Assembly: GCA_037039685.1 (NCBI GenBank)
Contig: JAWNGF010000008.1
Location: 372,001 to 436,000, forward strand
DNA: 64,000 nt
Reading direction: 5' to 3'
DNA from: Ceratobasidium sp. AG-K
Lineage: Eukaryota > Basidiomycota > Agaricomycetes > Cantharellales > Ceratobasidiaceae
Shown: positions 57,487 to 64,000 of the stretch, in pieces
Position numbering within the stretch: position 1 is the first letter of the stretch
Layout: every line of letters starts with the position of its first letter
Notes under the pieces: model-generated
The model's database searches: none
Told to the model about the DNA's origin: nothing
The model's input: the letters and a program-made list of their open reading frames with translations, nothing else
Position numbers and translations under genes: made by a program

Positions 57487-58740
57487 TCAGGCTCTTGCCT
57501 TATCGAGGGGGCGCACCAATTCAAGGACTTGGTAGGCTGTGGGACGAAAACCTGGATCATGGTTCCAACATTGTAGAAGCAGCTGCCACATTTGGTCTCC
57601 GCCCTCTTCACGCCCGAAATGTTCTGTCTTTTCAGGAGGAACTTTCTGTAGGAGTTCGGCAACTATTTGAGGATCTCGTAGACACTTTGGATATGGCACG
57701 TCACCAGTAATGATTTCCTGGTTATGGAGAATTGATTTCAAACCTCAACAAGCAAATGCCAGTAGTCTTACAAGTAGGGTCTAGGGGCAGCCGAAGTCAG
57801 CTTGGCTGTCATAGTTAGCTGAAGGGCAGTTAAAGTCCCACCATTCCAAGGGCATATATATTGGCTTGTTTACTCCTCTGATGTGATTCTTCGAGAACAA
57901 GTTCAGGGGCCTATATAGCGATAGAATAGGTAGCAGTAATTCATGCTTAAGTTTAAGAAGGTCTAACCATCCAGCGGGACGTTCCTCCACCAATGCGAGT
58001 TGTTGCAGTGAAGAGGTTACAGTCGATCATAATTGAATAATCGAAATCTGTTATTTTGGGAACACCCTCTGGCGATATAAGTACGTTGGCCTGCAGGATA
58101 AAATATTAGGTGCGGCTGAATCAATATGCGCCGGTGAGTATCAAGGACGGACAGCTTTCAGGTCTCCGTGTACCTTCACCGAGCAGGTTCATGTCATCCA
58201 TTGCTGTAATAGCTTGTAGCGAGTAGACCACTCACTATATTTTCACTGTGCAGGTACTGGACACCGGTCGCCACCTGGGCACACTGTGGATGCTGGAGTA
58301 TTAGGTCCTCAAGCGCTTTGGTCCATAATAATGACTAACCATATGAAAGTGGTTAAAATCTGTATTCTTGCTAACATACTGCCGCAGGTTTCCATTTTCC
58401 ATCCATTGTGACACCATGCCAAGCCGCTCTTGAAGCAGGATTACTCCCAGCAGTTTGTGTACGTTTGGGTGATCCATCTTTGACCAATTGTAAAGCTCGC
58501 GCACCCCACGCTGAAGATTGAAGGTTATTAAGCCGGACCAAGGGATAATCAATACGAAACCCGCTCTCAAGTAGATCATACCTTGATGTTCTTCTCAGAG
58601 CTTTCAATAGGTGTGGTAATCCTCCACACCTTGATCGCAACCTCCCTCCCATCTAGGAGCTGCCTTTCCGGATATCGCCAAACCCGCCAGCTGCCACCGT
58701 GCCTGTGGAGTAACGATTTGGATCCATAGCCATGTTCGTG
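57487..58740 (-). pseudogene. TKL kinase of the array family, 5' truncated with a 1-nt frameshift (minus strand, copy B1)
   Basis: From high to low coordinates: M-D-P-N-R-Y-S-T-G, A-G-G-F-G-D-I, then after a one-base loss near 58664 L-L-D-G-R-E-V-A-I-K-V-W-R-I-T. Next G-V-R-E-L-Y-N-W-S-K-M with M-E-N-G-N-L-R, C-A-Q-V-A-T-G-V-Q-Y-L-H, V-H-G-D-L-K-A, then A-N-V-L-I-S with I-T-D-F-D-Y-S, and finally E-I-I-T-G-D-V-P-Y to the stop at 57487. Introns sit where they do in the plus-strand array, and the DFD variant is shared, so this is the same family in opposite orientation on the far side of chitin synthase. No integrated N-terminal domain was found upstream. Apart from the indel the catalytic residues are present, so a functional allele elsewhere is possible. 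Confidence 0.75.
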
Positions 58741-58879
58741 TTTGTGCATCTATGATTCACTATGGAATTAAATACTTCCTGTATTGACTGTTTGTGCATC
58801 GAAACATGTGATAAACTGTGATATCCGCACAATGGCTCGAAATGTACACAACTTACAATACCTCAGCAAAAAGCGAATA

Positions 58880-59030
58880 TGCTCCGCAGCGCATGAGGGC
58901 TCCGAAGTGCTCCTTAGGCTCCTGGGGCGCTCAGGAGCACGTGATTGCGACGCTCCCAGTGCGCTCCGGAGCCTACGCAGCGCTCCCGAGCAAAACCCCG
59001 GCTCCGGAACGCACCGGAGCATTTTCAATT
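58880..59030. repeat. GCTCC/GGAGC-rich cluster
   Basis: About ten GCTCC or GGAGC pentamers in 150 bases, several joined into the palindrome GCTCCGGAGC or spaced variants, in otherwise AT-rich surroundings. It could be a repeat relic or a binding-site cluster; nothing identifies it further. Confidence 0.5.
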
Positions 59031-59140
59031 TTTGCTGAGACCACTCGTTTGCATTAGAATAACGAATGCGTCTCGCTTCGAGTCGAACCCTGCAGTTGTT
59101 GGCTGGGGTTGTTTTAAGTTGTCGCCGTGTTGGATTTCGA

Positions 59141-59479
59141 AGCCATGTGCGAGGTGATTCACGTGAGTATATATAAATCGGGGTTGTTCATCGTAAAATC
59201 AACGGGTGTCATCAATCAGGGTCCACAGCACTTTTTTGTCCTGTGTACCGCGCTGGCGCTGCGGACAAGTTTGGCAGCACCGCCACAGGCCGGGGCGCAC
59301 CACGAAACGTCAAAGAGGCCAAGGACCAAGCACTCAAGGGGTTGGTCAAGAATGGCAAGGGTGTTTCTGTGGTCGGAAAGGAATCCAAGGCAGCTGGGAG
59401 AGGAAAAGGTATCAAAGAAACGAGTGCGAAGAGCAAAGACGTCACGCCAGAGCTGAATAGCAGGAAATTTAAACTGTAG
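59141..59479 (+). CDS. Small Lys/Gly-rich protein or gene fragment
   Basis: The open frame at 59243-59479 lacks an ATG but has a coherent basic composition: K-F-G-S-T-A-T-G-R-G-A-P-R-N, V-K-E-A-K-D-Q-A-L-K-G-L, and K-S-K-D at the end. An ATG at 59141 followed by a GT donor and AG acceptor (about 59159-59219) would give a small first exon, but that splice leads into a different frame. It is most likely a fragment. Function unknown. Confidence 0.25.
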
Positions 59480-60752
59480 ATCTAGGAGTTCTTGTGTATC
59501 ATCTCTCTGGGACGTTCGTTGAATAACAATCCGGCAGTCATGATTTAGACAACGTGGGTATATATTCCTTGAAGGGCTTCCCGAGCCCGGCAACGAGGCC
59601 TGCTCTCCCATATGGCTCGATATCGGAAACGCGTTGGAATAGGAATTACCGGACCGTTAGCATTAATGAATGAACTCCCGTTGCCCACACCCCAACCTAA
59701 TAAGTAGCGCTTCGTTCGTATTTGTGAAGTACTGTTGGGTGCACAGCTACTTTCAACTCTGCCAAGCCACGCAAGGCATTGCGCCCCGAACTTCAAGTTA
59801 TCCAATAACTGATACCGTACAGCCCCCAGAAGCGGAACGTGTTTTGATCAATGCTGTGATTACTCAATAATAAATGCATATTCTAACACCATTTTTGCCT
59901 CATATTAGCTACTTAAATACGTGTGTCTTTTATCCAAAAATCAGACGATTTGACTTAGTTTGGCAAGGAACGCAGTTGAGAAAGGTTTCAGGTGGGTTAA
60001 GCGCCTAAACCCCCAGAAGTAGAACATGGAACCGAAAGGCCCTCCTTCACGACGGAATCGGTTGCAGTAACTTTGGGGGAACGAATAGAGCTCCGTTTTA
60101 TATGTAGACAATGGAAGGTTCGCTTGGCATAACAAGTTTCAGACCGAGTATTCCCCATAAACCGAGAGGTCCCCCCTCCCAAGTTTGAACCATAGCCCCT
60201 CGTATAGTTCCCTAATAATGTGTATATGCATTTCTATTGAGCTCTATTAAGCAACCTAACCACAAAAATACTCCCTACTCAATCGTAGCCCAAGGCAGAC
60301 GAAAAGGGTAGAAGCCTAGCTGTTAGCGGTACCGGTGCGTGGAGTGACCACCTGATTTCGTTATTCTAGATCAAAGTTTGAGGGCCACGATCGCATTCAC
60401 AAGAGTACCTACCACACATAGCTTAGAGAGACTACTAACAGTCTTAATGAAACCAACCTCATATCGACGTATATACTCGGGGCGGAACCTGGACGATGTA
60501 GCTCGCAGCCGCAACCGCGTGATGAGGCCACACAATTCTCCCTCCGCGAGATATCTACATCATAGTAAAAATTATATCGAAGAACGGCGGTAACATAGCA
60601 AAGCAGGTTATATTGAGATTCATGTCTAGCTCAATCTAAGCATAAGTATTTCCACCACACTACTTCTAGTGACCAACGTTCACTCAGACAGACTGAAATA
60701 CGACATATGCACTGAGTGATCAAGAAATTTATTGATTTAAAAAAAAACTGAC
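59480..60752. other. Intergenic region, no gene recognised
   Basis: AT-rich and without a supported coding frame. It should include the 3' UTR of the TPR-CHAT gene at its right end. Confidence 0.5.
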
Positions 60753-63700
60753 CTAAGATCCGATATGTATGAACGGCGCCCATCGTGCAATATTCTTCGC
60801 CCCCACTTTCTTACGCAACTCGCCTACAGCCTGATGTAGTGCCCATGCAGCCTTTGTGTGATCCATCTTTCCACCCCTCAGGAGCTCTGCATATACTCGG
60901 TCGGCTACCTCTGGACCATCTTCGTCCGCAATACTCCACATCGTCCCAATAACGCTCGGATATCCCGCCATTAGCATCCCCGCAGCTAGGTGAATTGCCT
61001 CGTCCGGCATGTGCTCATCCCCTGTGGCAGTCTGACAGGCGGAAAGAAAGGCGAGACCCTTGTTGGTGAACGACTTTTTGGTAATTGTCGCAAGCGTGAG
61101 CGGGCCGTCGTGCAAGTGAAAGGCACTCTGCGTCGGATCTAAGGTATTCTGTGTGCCGTGACACGCCATGTGGACCCAGCTGAACTGGTCCATCGCATCC
61201 AACACTCGATCTATCGTAGCTTCTTCGCTCTTCAGCTGCAGGTATCCACTGGCGTGGGCGTGCTGCTTGAGGGCCTTCAGCTCATTGTTTACATACGGCA
61301 GGCTGCTGAAACCGGGTGTATGCTCCTGGCCAACAGCGACAACTCCACAAGGTGTGATGGCGACTCGTGATTGATTCGAGAGCAGTGCGCTGAGTGTTGG
61401 TGTGTAGGAGGAGATTACATGGTCAAACGTGCTACACCTGGGCTGTTCGTAGCATGAAGCAGCATGGAGCGGAAGGAAAGAGAGCAGGCCAGTTGTACAC
61501 CAAGTGATATGTGGGAGTGCATCGCTCGGAGGTTTGTCCTGAATATAAACACTATTGGCGGGTTGAGTTGGCTATGTACCGAAGGGTACATACCATGAAC
61601 CCCAAATTCTCAAGCACAGGCCTGACAATCCCCAGCCACAGGTTTTTGAGTGACTCTTCGAGTGGGCCGGGTGTGTCTGAGTTTGACCCAGACTTGCCTC
61701 CAGCTTTCTTAAACCCTCGTTGTCCAACCACCGATACCATATGCTCGCGAGCTAAAATTGCTATCTCTTGCGAGAACGCCACCAAGGGAACATGAGAAAT
61801 AGCATTGATGTCCGACTGGAGAATGAGAGCGTCACAGCGGGACTTGTGAACGTTGATAACAGCGATAGGTCCAGATTTAGCCGCGCTCACTAGTTGAGAT
61901 GATTTGGAAGGGCGCAAAAAATCTTCAAAATCAGGGATAGACCGAGCCTTGGTCAGCAGATTGTCCCAGCTCAGTGCTAGTTCGACATGGCTGTTTGCTT
62001 CGTCGACTAAGTCTCGATTATCCTTATGCTCCTCTGTTACGGGGGACAATCGTGACCCTGCCTGCTCCAGCTTGCGGCCAACCTGTTGAAGTTGGTTAGC
62101 AAGCTGAGGGTCCTTGGCAGCAAGTAGATCAAATGGCGTCCGGAGCTGGGCAATCTGGCCCCAGACGATAGATCGGCCTGCTTCGAGCCAGCCAAGAGCA
62201 AGACCGTAGGCACCAACGGAGATGGCATATGATACAGCTTCCGCAGCAAAATCCCCCACTTCTGCTATAAGCTCATAGCGACTGTCCAGAGTAGTACCGA
62301 TCCAAATGACTTGCGGAAGGAGCTGCATCGCTTGACTGTACGCAGAGTGGGGAGAAGGGGCGGTATCACCGGGAAACAACCTAGCCCATTGACGGCATGC
62401 ACGAAATCGCACCCGGGGAGAACCGGTAGAAGATTGTGCAGCCCTGCTGAAAGATGACACTGCTGTTTGTATGTCTACAGGCTCGCCCAGGCGCCTGAAT
62501 CGAGTCTCGTATGAGCCCCCGAGGTTACTGAGGTATATTGGCTTGTTCGGGTGGCCATCGGGAGTGAGTGAAACGGCCTGTGCTTGCGACTCGATCGCTT
62601 TGCTCAGATCTGAAAGCTCACCCAGGCGCCCGAATCGAGTCTCGTATGAGTTTCCGAGGTTACTGAGCCTTCCTGGCTTGTGCGGGTGGCCATTGGGAGT
62701 GAGTGAAACGGCCTGCGCTTTGGACTCGATTGCTTTGCTCAGATCTGAAAGCTCGCCCAGGCGCCTGAATCGAGTCTCGTATGAGACTCCGAGGTTATTG
62801 AGGTACATTGGCTTGTCCGGGTGGCCATCGGGAGTGAGCGAAACGGCCTGTGCTTGCGACTCGATTGCTTTGCTCAGATCTGAAAGCTCGCCCAAGCGCC
62901 TGAATCGAGTCTCGTATGAGCCCCCGAGGTTACTGAGATATATTGGCTTGTCCGGGTGGCCATCGGGAGTGAGTGAAACGGCCTGTGCTTGCGACTCGAT
63001 CGCTTTGCTCAGATCTGAAAGCTCACCCAGGCGCCCGAATCGAGTCCCGTATGAGATTCCGAGGTTACTGAGGTACATTGGCTTGTTCGGGTGACCATCG
63101 GGAGTGAGTGAAATGGCCTGTGCTTGCGACTCGACTGCTTTGCTCAGATCTGAAAGCTCACCCAGGCGCCTGAATCGAGTCTCGTATGAGTTTCCGAGGT
63201 TACTGAGGTACACGGGCTTGTCCGGGTGGCGATCAGGAGCGAGTGAAACAGCCTGTGCTTTGGAGTCAATCGTTTTGCTTAGATCTGAAAGCTCGCCCAG
63301 GCGCCCGAATCGAGTCTCGTATGAGTTTCCGAGGTTACTGAGCCTTCCTGGCTTGTGCGGGTGGCCATCGGGGGTGAGTGAAACGGCCTGCGCTTTGGAC
63401 TCGATCGCTTTGCTCAGATCTGAAAGCTCACCCAGGCGCCCGAATCGAGTCTCGTATGAGGTTCCGAGGTTATTGAAGTACATTGGCTTGCTCGGGTGGC
63501 CATCGGGAGTGAGCGAAACGGCCTGCGCTTTGGACTCGATCGCTTTGCTCAGATCTGAAAGCTCGCCCAGGCGCCCGAATCGAGTCTCGTATGGGATCCC
63601 GAGGTTACTGAGGTACATTGGCTTGTCCGGGTGGCCATCGGGAGTGAGTGAAACGGCCTGTGCTTGCGACTCGATCGCTTTGCTCAGATCTGAAAGCTCA

Positions 63701-64000
63701 CCCAGGCGCCTGAATCGAGTCTCGTATGAGATTCCGAGGTTACTGAGGTACATTGGCTTGTCCGGGTGGCCATCGGGAGTGAGCGAAACGGCCTGTGCTT
63801 GCGACTCGATCGCTTTGCTCAGATCTGAAAGCTCACCCAGGCGCCCGAATCGAGTCTCGTATGAGCCCCCGAGGTTACTGAGCCTTCCTGGCTTGTGCGG
63901 GTGGCCACCGGGAGTGAGTGAAACAGCCTGCGCTTTGGACTCGATCGCTTTGCTCAGATCTGAAAGCTCACCCAGGCGCCCGAATCGAGTCTCGTATGAG
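60753..64000 (-). CDS. TPR-CHAT protein (caspase-like protease fold), 5' end outside window
   Basis: Two exons are visible: 61594 to the window end, and 60753-61538, joined by a 55-nt phase-0 intron. N-terminal side: at least eleven 45-residue TPR-like repeats with cores such as S-N-L-G-x-S-Y-E-T-R-F-x-R-L-G-E-L-S-D-L and A-V-S-L-T-P-D-G-H-P. A degenerate helical region follows (about 61600-62470). The C-terminal CHAT domain has the catalytic His in V-H-M-A-C-H-G (about 61165) and Cys in F-L-S-A-C-Q-T-A-T-G-D-E (about 61040), then M-W-S-I-A-D-E-D-G-P. CHAT domains are caspase-like cysteine peptidases. In bacteria TPR-CHAT proteins are effectors of immune complexes. In fungi the family is large and largely uncharacterised. 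Both catalytic residues are present, so activity is plausible. The frame is open to the edge, so the start and total repeat number are unknown. Confidence 0.9.
62480..64000 (-). repeat. Tandem 135-bp repeats in the TPR-CHAT gene
   Basis: The motif CCGAGGTT recurs every 135 bases (about 62519, 62655, 62790 and so on to 63870), giving eleven units and the start of a twelfth. Units are nearly identical at the DNA level. Two variants exist, one encoding P-M-Y-L-S/N-N-L-G and one P-G-R-L-S-N-L-G. The second recurs at about 62662, 63337 and 63877, i.e. after five and four units, which suggests blocks were duplicated. Confidence 0.9.

Noticed and set aside
62480..64000. Regular 135-bp periodicity considered as a CRISPR-like or satellite array
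   Set aside because: The units are translated in one frame as TPR repeats of a CHAT protein, have no unique spacers, and the host is a eukaryote.

Overview
The window reads as nuclear DNA of a basidiomycete fungus. The genes are broken by many short introns of about 43-80 nt. There are NACHT-WD40 and TPR-CHAT genes, a class IV-like chitin synthase, Ste11-type and C2H2 domains, and a large tyrosine-kinase-like (TKL) kinase expansion. This mix is typical of Agaricomycetes. Wording of several proteins recalls Ceratobasidiaceae (Rhizoctonia), but that assignment is inference.

Layout. 1-1.2 kb: 3' part of a single-pass membrane protein. 2.2-7.9 kb: two truncated, decayed genes arranged head to head, a membrane-anchored GMC oxidoreductase (-) and the C-terminal two thirds of a NACHT-WD40 (NLR-like) receptor (+). 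8.4-17.7 kb: ordinary genes, namely a GT17 glycosyltransferase, a 1353-residue disordered protein, riboflavin synthase (-) and a poorly defined small gene. 18.4-49.4 kb: nine same-strand TKL kinase genes or relics plus an orphan C-lobe fragment. 49.8-54.2 kb: chitin synthase (-). 56.0-58.7 kb: two more relatives of the same kinase family on the minus strand, both damaged. 60.8-64.0 kb: a TPR-CHAT protein (-) running off the window.

The kinase array is the main discovery. Each kinase module is built from the same run of exons (207, 171, 48, 21, 126, 69, 9 and about 207 nt, all phase 0, plus a short last exon). It is entered through a phase-0 intron after a linker ending near S-G-Q-I/M. In front of it sits a different protein in each unit. 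These include a Spa2-homology polarisome domain, a Ste11/Byr2-type Ras-binding domain, C2H2 zinc fingers, a Gln-rich module, a seven-blade WD40 propeller and a NOT1-like helical domain. The kinases keep the Lys, Glu, HxDLKxxN and APE positions but carry HGD for HRD and DFD for DFG. I infer a cassette system that joins copies of conserved signalling, transcription or polarity domains to one kinase, comparable in logic to plant NLRs or kinases with integrated domains. Sensing, decoy or rewiring roles are hypotheses. Several units are broken (units 1, 4, 6, probably 9, and both minus-strand copies), so the family appears to turn over by birth and death.
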